The notes: a model not told the origin generated them from the letters alone. A DNA stretch of 64,000 nucleotides from Candidatus Dormiibacterota bacterium (GCA_003162415.1 PMOL01000009.1:195719-259718), one strand, 5' to 3'; counted from the stretch's first letter, positions 39,505 to 49,429 are shown. Numbers and translations: made by a program.

Positions 39505-40095
39505 TCAGCACTTCCAATCGCCGAGAATGTGAAGTTGGGTGCGCGGTGGAGTGGGCCCAGCACCGCCGACAAAGGTCAACTCAGCATTGATGAAGCCCGA
39601 TTGGCCATCTGCCGCGGTCACGCCGAGAACGCCCGCGACGGATTGCCAAAAGGCGCCGGTGGCGTACTCGCGGATGGCTGCCTTGGGCACATCATTCACA
39701 CCGAGGCCATGAACCCAGGATGACAACTCATAGGTACCGGGCCCGTCATAGGAACCTTGGACTTCGATGTAGAGCAAGAACGAGTTGTGCCGTCCGGTCA
39801 AAAGGATCAGGCCGTCGAGCACATGAGACGACGTTTGACAGGGAGTCGATCCATCCCGAGTGACCTTCGCACAGTCGTTGAAGGCGCCTGAGAGTTCGAA
39901 GTCGGCCACCGAACATGTCGCGGGCACCAACGACGGTAGTTCCTCGACAAACGGCGTGGTCGTGGGTGTCGGTGATATCAGCCGGCCGATCCCGCCGGTG
40001 GCGAGCCACGATACCCCGACCACGCTCACGACGACGGCCGCCAGAAGAAGGATGGCCCTGGACCGGCTCGGCGGTTCCACTTCCATGCCGGACAT
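39505..40095 (-). CDS. Hypothetical TM-anchored/secreted protein of the GPGTY...WxC family
   Basis: N-terminal TM; GSYDGPGTYELSS and C-terminal LHILGDWKC, shared with 60351..60869 and 60898..61758. Confidence 0.6.
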   Translation of the reverse strand: MSGMEVEPPSRSRAILLLAAVVVSVVGVSWLATGGIGRLISPTPTTTPFVEELPSLVPATCSVADFELSGAFNDCAKVTRDGSTPCQTSSHVLDGLILLTGRHNSFLLYIEVQGSYDGPGTYELSSWVHGLGVNDVPKAAIREYATGAFWQSVAGVLGVTAADGQSGFINAELTFVGGAGPTPPRTQLHILGDWKC

Positions 40096-40205
40096 GATGC
40101 CCCCGGCTGGGTTTCTTGGCTGTCTCAGCGATGATGCCGGTCGGCCAGTGGTTACAGTGTTGGCACACGCGCGTGGCGCGCGCGACCGACGCTTGGAGGG
40201 TCGTT

Positions 40206-40874
40206 ATGGACGCGGATTTCGTCAACCAGCTGATCGACGCTGCGCAACGAGTCGTGGCGAGCGGCGCGATCTCCGCGAACGGGCACGGCAACGTGAGCCT
40301 ACGAGTGCCGGATTCGGACGAGATGTACTTCACCGCCGGCCCGTCGCTCCGGAACCACGCCGCATCCGCAGTGGTGCGGATAGGGCTCGACGGGACCTTG
40401 CGCGAGGGTGAGCTCCCGCCGATTCAGGGAGCGGTTGTCGCGATGCACACGGCCATGTACGCGGACAATCCGGATGTCGGCTGCGTGCTGCACACGCACT
40501 CGCCGTTCGCGACCGCGTATGCGGTGGCCCACCGCCCGATCGGCTGCTGGGTTGAAGCCCTGGCGATGTTCGGTCTCCCGACCGGCGTGCCGGTTGCCGG
40601 GTACGGACCGCGCGGGTCCGAACAGGCCGTCGCCAACATCCGTGCGGCGGTCACGCCGGGCGTGCCGGCGGTGCTGCTGGCCAACCACGGTGTGCTCGTG
40701 TTCCACCGAACCCCTGACCTCGCGATCATGGTCGGCGGCATCGTCGAAGAAGCCGCGCAGGCCGGCATCAGAGCGGGCAGCATTGGCGGACCGGTCGAAA
40801 TCCCGGACGAGCTCCGCGCGGCCGCCTTGCAGCGGGCGATGGCATTCGAGGCGAAGGGGACGGCGCGCGTCTAA
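40206..40874 (+). CDS. Class II aldolase/adducin family protein
   Basis: SANGHGNVSLRVPDSDEMYFTAG, VLHTHSPFATAYAVAHRPI, AVLLANHGVLVF; ggaggg SD upstream. Confidence 0.9.
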   Translation: MDADFVNQLIDAAQRVVASGAISANGHGNVSLRVPDSDEMYFTAGPSLRNHAASAVVRIGLDGTLREGELPPIQGAVVAMHTAMYADNPDVGCVLHTHSPFATAYAVAHRPIGCWVEALAMFGLPTGVPVAGYGPRGSEQAVANIRAAVTPGVPAVLLANHGVLVFHRTPDLAIMVGGIVEEAAQAGIRAGSIGGPVEIPDELRAAALQRAMAFEAKGTARV

Positions 40875-40892
40875 AGAAGGTGCGCGATCGGA

Positions 40893-41204
40893 TCAGGTTG
40901 TCGACGGTCCCCGTCGATAGGTGACGTGGATCGACGGGATCCGCCGGGTGACAGTCCGGCTCAGCTGACCGAAGCCGCCTCCGGTATTCGCCGGGTATGT
41001 CGCGCTGACGAACGGCTCGTTGTCGGCTTCGGACTCCACCGTGTACCCGAGGCTTTCAAGCCGGGCTGAGTCTCGAGCGAATGCGTCGTTATGCCAGTAC
41101 GCCTTCTCAATAGAGGCGGGAAGCTGGTTGCGCCCGCGGATCTTTCGAGCCTCCAGCTGATTCAGCTGGTCCTCGAACCACACGCCGACGCTCCCGGCAC
41201 TCAC
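40893..41204 (-). CDS. Hypothetical protein, coupled to an upstream micro-ORF
   Basis: GTG at 41204 overlaps the ATGTGA end of the 40-aa ORF; C-terminal part of ORF 40893..41522. Confidence 0.5.
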   Translation of the reverse strand: MSAGSVGVWFEDQLNQLEARKIRGRNQLPASIEKAYWHNDAFARDSARLESLGYTVESEADNEPFVSATYPANTGGGFGQLSRTVTRRIPSIHVTYRRGPSTT

Positions 41205-41323
41205 ATGCGTCGGTGGAGATGCTGGTGATAGCGGCTGATCCCGACGATGATGATGGCGATGATCGACGCCAGTATCGCGAGCGTGATCAACAACTCGGGG
41301 ATATGTCCAACGTTCACGTCCAT
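41201..41323 (-). CDS. 40-aa single-TM micro-protein MDVNVGHIPELLITLAILASIIAIIIVGISRYHQHLHRRM
   Basis: Translated by eye from the minus strand; hydrophobic core; not in the ORF track (below length cut-off). Confidence 0.5.
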   Translation of the reverse strand: MDVNVGHIPELLITLAILASIIAIIIVGISRYHQHLHRRM

Positions 41324-41367
41324 ACCAGCCAGATGGTAGGCCCTTTGCGAAAGCGGTGCCAGAGGGT

Positions 41368-42216
41368 CTAACCCGTGGCAAGCGCCGCAGGGTCGGCGTC
41401 CTCGATCGTCCAGTTCGCGGCGGCAAGCTCGCTGATCTTGCGAGCGAAGCCATCGTCCTCGACGCTCGGGAGCACCTCAGTAGCAGTACGCATGACATCC
41501 TCGTCGCTGTCGCCCACGGCATAGCTCCGGCCGGTCACGCGGAACATGGCCAGGTCATTGGGCATGTCGCCGAAGCTGATCGCGGCGGTCGCGTCGATCC
41601 CGAGCGCGCGCAGCGCACGACATGTCCCAGTGCCCTTGTCCACGCCCCGAGCGGTGACGTCCAGGACGGTCGACCGCCCGACATGGCTCAGCGCGGCCGA
41701 GTCCGCTTCTGCCGCAACCAGTTCGGCGATGTGGCGCAGATCGCCGTTGGCGTGTCGCATCGCCATAGTGCAGCACGCCGTCTCGGCCACCACCGCGCTG
41801 TCGACGACGACGCGTGTGGGCCCGTGCGGCTGTGTCGGGCTCAGGCGCCAGTACTCCTCGGTCATGCGCCAGAGTGCTCCGTCGAAGCTCGCCACCCCGG
41901 CGTCCTCGCCGAGAGCGATCTCGACGACGCGGCGGGTCGCTGTTGGTGGCAACTCTTCCATCCACGCCATCGTCTTGTGGTGCGACCGCCAGCCGATCGC
42001 ACCTGAGCAGCAGACCGCCACCGCTGTGCGCCCGGCGAGCTCCTGGAAGTGCTCGAGTCCCTGAGGCGTTCTCGCCGTCGCGATGACGAACGCGATCCCG
42101 GCGGACCGGACGAGGTCCAGCGCCTCGATCGTGGCCGGGGAGATGGAGAAGTCGGAGCGAACGACAGTGCCGTCGAGATCGGTGACGACGGCCTCGATCC
42201 TCACGACGCTGAGCAT
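41368..42216 (-). CDS. HAD superfamily (Cof-type) hydrolase
   Basis: VVTDLDGTVVRSDFSIS, VIATARTPQG, DKGTGTCRALRALGID, SFGDMPNDLAMFRVTGRSYAVGDSDEDV. Confidence 0.92.
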   Translation of the reverse strand: MLSVVRIEAVVTDLDGTVVRSDFSISPATIEALDLVRSAGIAFVIATARTPQGLEHFQELAGRTAVAVCCSGAIGWRSHHKTMAWMEELPPTATRRVVEIALGEDAGVASFDGALWRMTEEYWRLSPTQPHGPTRVVVDSAVVAETACCTMAMRHANGDLRHIAELVAAEADSAALSHVGRSTVLDVTARGVDKGTGTCRALRALGIDATAAISFGDMPNDLAMFRVTGRSYAVGDSDEDVMRTATEVLPSVEDDGFARKISELAAANWTIEDADPAALATG

Positions 42217-42277
42217 GATCGCTCAGGATCGGCGGGCCGAGGGTCGCGGCTGACCCGTGTCGCCGCGACCCTCGCCG

Positions 42278-42493
42278 TCAGGATCGGTCGAGCGCCGACG
42301 CTGTGACGTGGGGGTGTGCTTGCGCACGGACCCGAGCGTCGATCAGCCGAGCGGATCGACCGTAGAGGTACGCCACCTCGGAAGCCGGCAGGTCCTGCTC
42401 GCGGGCCAGGCGCCGCCGGCTGTGGCTGGCGTCGTTGATCATGTCGCGGCTTCGCTCCCGGGCGAGATCGTGCAGCGCGTTCCAGTTCATCAT
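42278..42493 (-). CDS. Small hypothetical protein divergent from the WYL regulator
   Basis: MMNWNALHDLARERSRDMINDASHSRRRLAREQD..., TAGCAT box 7 nt before the ATG. Confidence 0.5.
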   Translation of the reverse strand: MMNWNALHDLARERSRDMINDASHSRRRLAREQDLPASEVAYLYGRSARLIDARVRAQAHPHVTASALDRS

Positions 42494-42516
42494 GGCCGTG
42501 ATGCTACAGGGCAATA

Positions 42517-42533
42517 AGGACAGTATCCGTCCT
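42517..42533. promoter_or_regulatory. Candidate operator aggacag-tat-ccgtcct between the divergent genes
   Basis: Inverted repeat with one mismatch, adjacent to the WYL regulator start. Confidence 0.55.
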
Positions 42534-42535
42534 AT

Positions 42536-43561
42536 ATGATGACGAATATGGATTTGTCCGTCGGGCGGCTGCTCACTCTGATCGAGCTGCTCCAGGTCTA
42601 CCGGCAGCTCAACGCCGAGGAGATCGCGAGCCGCCTCGAGGTCACGCCGAGGACCGTTCGCCGGTACATCACCGGACTGCAGGAAATGGGTATTCCCGTG
42701 GAGACCGAGCGCGGCCCCGCCGGCGGCTACCGGCTTCAGCGCGGGTTCAAGCTCCCCCCGCTGATGCTCAGCAACGACGAAGCACTGGTGATGATCATCG
42801 GCCTCCTCGCAGCTCAGCGTCTTGGGCTGTCGGCGTCGGGGAGTGCCGTGCAGGGAGCGCTCGCCAAGCTCGACCGGCTCCTCCCGGAGACCCAGCGCGT
42901 CCAGGTGCAGGCGATGCAGGACTTCGTCAGCCTCGGGCTCTCGCCGGCCGGGAGGGATCACGCGGATGCGGCCACCATCCTCCTTCTGAGCACCGCCGCG
43001 CGGGATCGCATCGGGGTACGCCTCACGTACCGGTCGGCGACGGGGGAGACGACCGAGCGAGCCGTCGACCCCTACGGCGTCGCGTTCCAGAGCGGCCACT
43101 GGTACCTGGTGTGCTTCGATCACTTCCGAGACGCGCTTCGAACCTTCCGGCTCGATCGGATGGTGGCAACCGAGGGGACCGACCAGACCTTCGAGCGTCC
43201 TGAGGATTTCGACGTCATCGGCTACCTCCGGCAGGCGATCGGCGAGGCGGTATACGGCACGCGTTGCGAGGTCCTGCTCGATCTCAGCCTCGAGGACGCG
43301 AGGAAACGCGTGTCGCCCACCGACGGCACGCTGGAGACGTCCGACGGCGGCACCGTGCTGCGGTTCAGCGCCGACGACTTCGACTGGGCGGCGGTGTTCC
43401 TCGCCGGTCTCGAGTGCGACCTGGTGGTGTTGCGGCCGCCCGAGCTGCGCGGGTCGCTGCGGACGTTGGCCGCTCGTTTGCGGGACTCGGCGCGTGCACC
43501 GAAGCGCGATCGCGCCGCGTTGCCACTCGCTCGGCGTGAGGCAGTCGATACAGGGCCGTGA
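42536..43561 (+). CDS. HTH-WYL domain transcriptional regulator (YafY-type)
   Basis: RLLTLIELLQVYRQLNAEEIASRLEVTPRTVRRYITGLQEMGIPVETERGPAGGYRL; VRLTYRSATGETTERAVDPYGVAFQSGHWYLVCFDH. Confidence 0.93.
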   Translation: MMTNMDLSVGRLLTLIELLQVYRQLNAEEIASRLEVTPRTVRRYITGLQEMGIPVETERGPAGGYRLQRGFKLPPLMLSNDEALVMIIGLLAAQRLGLSASGSAVQGALAKLDRLLPETQRVQVQAMQDFVSLGLSPAGRDHADAATILLLSTAARDRIGVRLTYRSATGETTERAVDPYGVAFQSGHWYLVCFDHFRDALRTFRLDRMVATEGTDQTFERPEDFDVIGYLRQAIGEAVYGTRCEVLLDLSLEDARKRVSPTDGTLETSDGGTVLRFSADDFDWAAVFLAGLECDLVVLRPPELRGSLRTLAARLRDSARAPKRDRAALPLARREAVDTGP

Positions 43562-43663
43562 CACGAGTGGATGGTGTCCCGCTATGTGACCTCAGCAGAC
43601 TTGTCCCATGACGTCTTTCGTACTTGCCGCGCACCCAGCCATCGATCTCCCAGCACCCGGCCG

Positions 43664-44236
43664 ATGAGAGCCGTGAACGACCTCGCGGATGAACTCTCCG
43701 AGGCTGACCTCGCCGTGTTCGGCGTCGAGGATCGCGAGGACATGGCCTCGTTGAGCGTCGGCTCGATCGGCTACAGCCTCGACAACCTGCCGGATCGCTC
43801 TTCATTTCTCGGCGAAGCGGCACGTCACGTGGCCCACGCGAAGCGCAGCAAACACCCGCTCTGCTTTGCGCTCATCGCATTCGATCACGGTACTGATCGC
43901 GACGGCGCCGAAGGCCACATGGCCGAGGAGGCGTTCCTTCGCGACGCCACGGCGCGCTGGCGAGACGTGCTCCGCGCCGAGGATCTCATGGGCCGCTGGG
44001 GAGAGGACGAGTTCGGGATCGTGCTCGTCAACTGCACGACTGTGAGCGCAGTGCAACTGTGCTGGCGGCTGCGCGAGGAAACGCCGGAAGGACACTCATT
44101 TTCGGCCGGCCTGGTGTCCTTTGAGGGGACTGAGACGATCGACGACCTCGTCGAGCGCGCCGACGACTGCCTCGTCCAGGCGAAGGCAAAGGGCCGCGAC
44201 CGGACCTTCGCCGAGGGACTCGTCGACCTCGACTGA
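43664..44236 (+). CDS. GGDEF-like domain protein (variant GEDEF signature)
   Basis: LGEAARHVAHAKRSKHPLCFALIAFDH, DLMGRWGEDEFGIVL, FSAGLVSFEGTETIDDLVERADDCLVQAKAKGRDR. Confidence 0.8.
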   Translation: MRAVNDLADELSEADLAVFGVEDREDMASLSVGSIGYSLDNLPDRSSFLGEAARHVAHAKRSKHPLCFALIAFDHGTDRDGAEGHMAEEAFLRDATARWRDVLRAEDLMGRWGEDEFGIVLVNCTTVSAVQLCWRLREETPEGHSFSAGLVSFEGTETIDDLVERADDCLVQAKAKGRDRTFAEGLVDLD

Positions 44237-44308
44237 GCGTGTCGACCGAGTCTCCGGACCCTCGACTCGGTTTGATTTGCTGACCCACGTCAAAAGCCAA
44301 CAAACTTC

Positions 44309-44337
44309 TTGACGCATCCCCGATTCCGTGGTATGTT
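44309..44337 (+). promoter_or_regulatory. Candidate promoter TTGACG-17-TATGTT
   Basis: -35/-10-like hexamers with 17-nt spacer upstream of a structured non-coding stretch. Confidence 0.5.
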
Positions 44338-44494
44338 TATTCATAACGCTTTGGTCCCCGGGGTGGAAAACCTGTCAGGTGAGATCGAGCAACAGCTTGT
44401 CTGAAGCCTTCATACGATTTCATCAGCGCATGGCTTCGCTCTGCGATCGCCCATACTGCGATTCCGGCCGCGATGCGAAGGCGGCGAAGCGCCC

Positions 44495-44746
44495 ATGAGT
44501 GAGCAGATGACCGAGACGCCACCGCCCGAGAACCCTCCCGAGCACGAGAAGAGCCGGCTTCGCCGCTTCGAGGATGCCGTGCACGACCGCTTCCTCGCGG
44601 CCGAGGTCGCGGCCGAGGAGGCGGCCGGGTACGGCTCGCTCACCGCGGCACGTGAGGCCGCTGAGACGGCCGCGAACCCGAGCCATGAGCTCGGTGAGGA
44701 CGAGCCCGGGGCTGCCGATTCCGACTCCGATCCGCCCAAGGAATAG
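44495..44746 (+). CDS. Small acidic hypothetical protein
   Basis: 83-aa charged ORF upstream of the UbiA gene. Confidence 0.5.
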   Translation: MSEQMTETPPPENPPEHEKSRLRRFEDAVHDRFLAAEVAAEEAAGYGSLTAAREAAETAANPSHELGEDEPGAADSDSDPPKE

Positions 44747-44759
44747 GGCCACCCGCCCC

Positions 44760-45605
44760 GTGTGGTGGGACGAGCGTGAGCCGGGCGGAGCGGTGCAATC
44801 GCTCGTCTTTTTGGCTCATCCGGGCCCATCGGTGCTGGTCACCGCGGTCCTGATCGCAATCGCAGGACTTGCGGAGCAGCGCGTCCCGGGCGCGATTCGA
44901 ATCCTGCAGTTGATCGGCGCGATGCTTCCGGTCCAGTTCTGCATCGGGGTGGTCAACGACGTGGTCGATCTGCCCGAGGACACGGCCGCAAAGCCTTACA
45001 AGCCGTTGGTTCGTGGCGTCATCCGGCGATCGACGGCGATGCGCGCGGGTGTCGTGCTCGGCGCGATCGGACTGGCGATCGCCGCCACGATCAACGTCGA
45101 AACGCTCGGATTCGACGCGCTCGCGCTCGGCGCCGGTCTGGCGTACGACCTCGGCTTGCGCCGGACGCCCCTGTCGTGGGTGCCCTGGTGGGCCGGGATG
45201 GCGGTCCTTCCGCTCGAGGGCTACGCGTCGGTGGGATCGCTCCCCTCGCGGCTGCTCCTGTTGGTTCCGCTGACCGCCCTGATTGCAATCGGGCTCCATT
45301 TCGCCAATGCACTCCCCGACATCGACGGCGACCGTCGATCCGGCAGACGCAGCCTTCCAGTCATCTTGGGGGAGAGGGTTTCACGGTGGTTCGGCCCGAT
45401 CGCGCTGGCTATCGCCGGCGTGATCGCCGCGCTCGTCGCGGGACCGCTCGGTCAGGGTGGCTGGGTGTTCTGGGGCGGCCTCGCGGTACTCGCCGTGGGG
45501 ATTGTTGCGGTGACCGTCACCCGGTCGCGGAGGCCATTTCCCGCGCTGGCTGTGACGACGGCGTTCTTTGCGATCGCGTGGCTCGCCTCATTGCCCCGCA
45601 CCTGA
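44760..45605 (+). CDS. UbiA family prenyltransferase
   Basis: CIGVVNDVVDLPEDTAAKPYKPL and NALPDIDGDRRSGRRSLPVILG; multi-TM; GTG start assumed. Confidence 0.88.
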   Translation: MWWDEREPGGAVQSLVFLAHPGPSVLVTAVLIAIAGLAEQRVPGAIRILQLIGAMLPVQFCIGVVNDVVDLPEDTAAKPYKPLVRGVIRRSTAMRAGVVLGAIGLAIAATINVETLGFDALALGAGLAYDLGLRRTPLSWVPWWAGMAVLPLEGYASVGSLPSRLLLLVPLTALIAIGLHFANALPDIDGDRRSGRRSLPVILGERVSRWFGPIALAIAGVIAALVAGPLGQGGWVFWGGLAVLAVGIVAVTVTRSRRPFPALAVTTAFFAIAWLASLPRT

Positions 45606-45639
45606 TCGCGGCGTGACGCTTGGTACCATCGCCCGGCGT

Positions 45640-45711
45640 GCCCAAGTAGCTCAGTGGTAGAGCAACGCCTTGGTAAGGCGTAGGCCGTGAGTTCAATCCT
45701 CACCTTGGGCT
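45640..45711 (+). tRNA. tRNA-Thr(GGT)
   Basis: gcccaagtagctcagtggtagagcaacgccttggtaaggcgtaggccgtgagttcaatcctcaccttgggct; loop TTGGTAA. Confidence 0.95.
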
Positions 45712-45883
45712 CCAGACCGCCACATCGGCGGTTTCGAGTTCAGGATGAGCCCGAGTCCGCGGTCGTCCGTCCCACTCCGGACCCGTCGGTGTGCCTCCGC
45801 AGCACGTGGGATGTTGACCTAGACGCCCTGGGTCGGCGATTCCATATTTAGTGACCGTGAGATCGAACGGTCAAGGAGGACCC

Positions 45884-47164
45884 ATGGACAAGGAGACCGC
45901 CTACCAGCTCGTCCTGGACGAGAACCGGCGGCTCACCGACCTCGTCGCGTCGCTGAGCGCGTCGTTTCCGCCGCTTCCGCCGCCATTGCCAGGACCACCA
46001 CCGGCCCCCGCCGAGCTCCGCTACCACGCCTACGTCGGCGGCTTGACGCCCGCGGGGGTGTTCCCGTTCGCACCGGCGCTGCGGGAGCCCTCGCAGCCAT
46101 TGCGGTATGCAGACTCATATTTGGCCCCCAAACGATCACGCCGGGTCTATGGGGACAGCAGCGAGCCGGCAGCGGCGGCACCGTTGGCCTCGGTGGCACC
46201 GAGCGCCGCGGTGTCCGTCACCCAGGCCATTGAGACAATGCTGCGTGCCCACGCGCTCGATTGGGCGCCGACCCAGCGCCGGAACTGTCGCAGCTACCTG
46301 CTCTCGCCGACTGGACGCTTCCAGCGCTGGTGTGCGGCCCGGGGTATTAGCACCATCGATGACCTCACCACCACCGAGGTTGCGGTATTCCTTGAGGCCA
46401 TGCTCGACGCCGCCAGTGGCCCCGGGCTGCGCGCCTCCACCATCGCCAAGTTCCGTATCCACCTGCGCTCGCTGGCGCGCTTCCAGGCCGCCACCCCGGG
46501 CTTGGGCGCCGGCCTTCGTGACATCGATCGGATCCCGGCGCCACGCATGCCCCGCGACCCATTGGTCATGGCGCTGACGCCCGACCAGGAGGCGCAGATC
46601 CTGGCTGCCTGCCGGAGCACTCGCGATCGCTTGATCCTGGAGGTGCTTCTGGCTACCGGCATGCGCGTCAGCGAATTGGCAGCGTTGACCGTGGCTAACG
46701 TCATGCTCGACGCTCGGCCCCCGCGGGTGCTGGTGCGCGGCAGCGTCCACGACCCAAACTGCACCAAGAACGGCCGCTCCCGGCAGATCCCGTTTCGCCA
46801 GACGTATGCCTCGTTACCGCGACGTCTGGGTGACTGGATCCACCACCAGCGCGACCCCGAGGGACGGTCCCAGCGCCCCGAGCTCTTTCTCGGCAGCCCC
46901 CGCGTCGCGTCGAAACAGGGCGCGCCGACTCCGCTGGGCATTTATGGGTTTGAGCGCCTCTGCACGCGGATCGGGGAGCGCGCCGGCATCCACTTCAGCC
47001 CGCACATCCTCCGCCATACCTGGGCGACACGGCTCGTCAACGCCGGCGTGCAACCACTCCACCTGATGGAAGTCGGCGGCTGGAGCAGCATCGAGATGTT
47101 GCGCCGCTATTACACCCCCACTGCCGACGAGGTTCTCGCGGCCATCGCCGCGGCCGGGGGGTGA
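45884..47164 (+). CDS. Tyrosine recombinase (XerC/D-like)
   Basis: [61 protein letters not shown]; aaggagg SD. Confidence 0.93.
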   Translation: MDKETAYQLVLDENRRLTDLVASLSASFPPLPPPLPGPPPAPAELRYHAYVGGLTPAGVFPFAPALREPSQPLRYADSYLAPKRSRRVYGDSSEPAAAAPLASVAPSAAVSVTQAIETMLRAHALDWAPTQRRNCRSYLLSPTGRFQRWCAARGISTIDDLTTTEVAVFLEAMLDAASGPGLRASTIAKFRIHLRSLARFQAATPGLGAGLRDIDRIPAPRMPRDPLVMALTPDQEAQILAACRSTRDRLILEVLLATGMRVSELAALTVANVMLDARPPRVLVRGSVHDPNCTKNGRSRQIPFRQTYASLPRRLGDWIHHQRDPEGRSQRPELFLGSPRVASKQGAPTPLGIYGFERLCTRIGERAGIHFSPHILRHTWATRLVNAGVQPLHLMEVGGWSSIEMLRRYYTPTADEVLAAIAAAGG

Positions 47165-47186
47165 CCCGGTGACCCTCCGTGCAGCA

Positions 47187-47486
47187 CTAGTCGATCGGCG
47201 GGAGGCTTGGTGGATGTCGGCCGAGCGCACCGAGGATCGCCATGGCGACGCGATCCCCGACGCCCTCCCCGTTGAGCGCTTTGTACGCGGTGCTGCGCGC
47301 GATGCCCGCTTCAGCAGCGAGCTGCGGCGGCGCCATCTCGCGGAGCAGCAAGGCGAATCGAAGTCCCACCGGATCGAATCGCCCCGAACGAATGTCATAC
47401 AGGGACTTGCCGAAAAGTTCAGGGATTGGCGGGAGACCCGGGTGGCTGGTCGCGGGTGGGCTCGACATGTCATGGATATGATGCAC
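47187..47486 (-). CDS. HTH DNA-binding protein
   Basis: REMAPPQLAAEAGIARSTAYKALNGEGVGDRVAMAILGALG. Confidence 0.65.
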   Translation of the reverse strand: MHHIHDMSSPPATSHPGLPPIPELFGKSLYDIRSGRFDPVGLRFALLLREMAPPQLAAEAGIARSTAYKALNGEGVGDRVAMAILGALGRHPPSLPPID

Positions 47487-47701
47487 AACGGCAGTGTCGA
47501 CGTCTAGGTGTGCGCGAGGTTATGACACACGTATATTGAACACTGAAACCCCTTATCCAATCAGGGATTTGCGGCAGATTTCTGGCGACTAAATTTGACT
47601 CGGGGTGCGCCCTCAGGACGGCACCTCGAGCTCGACGTAGCGGCACGCGCTTGACGGAACGGACGAGCGCTTGACGAAACTGCGAGCGCTTGCGGGCGCT
47701 T

Positions 47702-47727
47702 CAACAGCCTCGTTGACGAGGCTGTTG
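47702..47727. repeat. Perfect 11-bp hairpin caacagcctcg-ttga-cgaggctgttg
   Basis: Exact inverted repeat with 4-nt loop; a second hairpin (cgatgcg...cgcatcg) follows at 47731..47753. Confidence 0.8.
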
Positions 47728-48409
47728 CAACGATGCGATGCGGTCGCGCATCGAGACATGTGAGACGTTTGCTTCCATGCCAGCAGGACGGCTTGCACCC
47801 CGTCGTTTCTGAGCCTGACCGCGGAGGAGCGCCCTCGCCGAGCACACCGCCATGCCCGTGCGCTCGTGCATGTGGCGGGCGCTTTGGGCAACGCACGTGC
47901 GAACCCTGTACACCCCGTGATCCCTTGGAGCGATGTTGTCTCGCGCGCGGGCCCCGCGCACAATGCGCCCGCGCGTAGAGACGGCATCGGAAAATGCTCA
48001 ACAAGGGATTGAGCTGATGAGGAAACGACCGAATCGCACTGATAGCGAATCCCGATGTCAGCGACATGATTCTCCCCGCGGCCGCAGATCTGGTCGCTGG
48101 TCCTGCGAGGTTCAGAGGCAGGGCGAGCCGCTTGGGACGTGCGGACGATTCGGGTCTACGCCTACAGGGGATAGGAACCGCCGCCGGGGTGGAGATGACT
48201 CGCTGGGGATGGAGGGAGAGGTTGATCTCGCCACAGCGTCGCTCGAGCAGGCGGTGTGCTGGAAGAACATCTACTGGGTCACTTCCCCGCAGGGATACCG
48301 GGTTTCCACCGCCGAAGATAGCACATCCGTTCGGCCCGCTCAAGGCATCAAACGGAGCACCCACCGAACAAACCGCTGATCGCACGCGACCTCAGACGCT
48401 TCGGCGGAT

Positions 48410-49231
48410 TCAAGGCACGCCGTGCCGCGTTCCGAGATCCACATGGCGACCAAGCAAGGCTATGCCGTACCGGATCGGTACCACGAATGAAAGGCCTGAG
48501 TGGTATCTAAGCGCGACACCAGCAGCGTCTACAGCGTCCGCAATACGAAAGGCAACGCACATGCCGATCACACCCCCAGTCGCGGCTAGATAAGCCGGTC
48601 CACCGCTATTCCCCGGATTGACAGCTACGTCCGCGATGTAAGAATCAGCTACATCCGGGACCGTGAATCCTTCGGGAGCACCGGGAGGGACGACGTCGGC
48701 CTGATCTGTCCCCCACGCTGAAGCGATCACACCGGATGTAGTGATGAGCGTTGGCACTGACAACGGGTAGCCGGATACCGCAACGGCCGCACCATCACGT
48801 GGACGCTCGATCGTCAGCGGCGCGAGGCCGTACATCCCATTGATCGTCATTCCACCTTCGACGGTCCGTGCGATGCCGCTGGCCTTGCCCGTCGTAAAGG
48901 GGTTGGGCCTAAGTTGCAGCAGCGCAAGGTCGTGGCGTGCGTCCTCTTCCACAACTTCGCACCCAATGAGTTCGAAGCTACTCCGCATCGAGATAACCGG
49001 CGAGTCGATGTTAGGCATCGCAAGACCTACCATCAGCCGCGAAGTGGGCTTCGACTCCAAAGCTCGCGCAGCGGCGGTCGTCACGTGTTTCGCTGTGAGC
49101 GCATAGCCCGCGGCATGCACGATGAATCCAGTTCCAATTACCTGAGACTCGCCATGTTCAAGTGGGTGGAGTCGGACCTGTACTACGCTCGGCCGAACGG
49201 CGTCGATGGCGAACGGTAGGGTTTCACCCAA
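48410..49231 (-). CDS. Trypsin-like (S1C/HtrA-type) serine protease without signal peptide or PDZ domain
   Basis: GTGFIVHAAGYALTAKHV (His), DARHDLALLQL (Asp), VNPGNSGGPAYL (Ser). Confidence 0.85.
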   Translation of the reverse strand: MGETLPFAIDAVRPSVVQVRLHPLEHGESQVIGTGFIVHAAGYALTAKHVTTAAARALESKPTSRLMVGLAMPNIDSPVISMRSSFELIGCEVVEEDARHDLALLQLRPNPFTTGKASGIARTVEGGMTINGMYGLAPLTIERPRDGAAVAVSGYPLSVPTLITTSGVIASAWGTDQADVVPPGAPEGFTVPDVADSYIADVAVNPGNSGGPAYLAATGGVIGMCVAFRIADAVDAAGVALRYHSGLSFVVPIRYGIALLGRHVDLGTRHGVP

Positions 49232-49429
49232 TATCTTTGGACCATACGACGTGCAGCCGATTGTCGTTCAGACGCGCTGCCTGAATCGGGATGGTCATAT
49301 AGGTGGATCAACCTTATAGGCAAATGCTATTTTCTGGTCGTAGGTGGAGTGGCGGTGATATTTGCCCGAGCTGCGCGTGTCGATCTCAACGAGGCAGTAC
49401 TCGCTGACGTCTTCTTCTGTGATTTCCAG

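Noticed and set aside
47561-48385. 274-aa minus-strand ORF downstream of the recombinase
   Set aside because: Low-complexity Arg/Ser/Pro-rich translation spanning two perfect hairpins and phased repeats; competing frames on the other strand; no supportable product.
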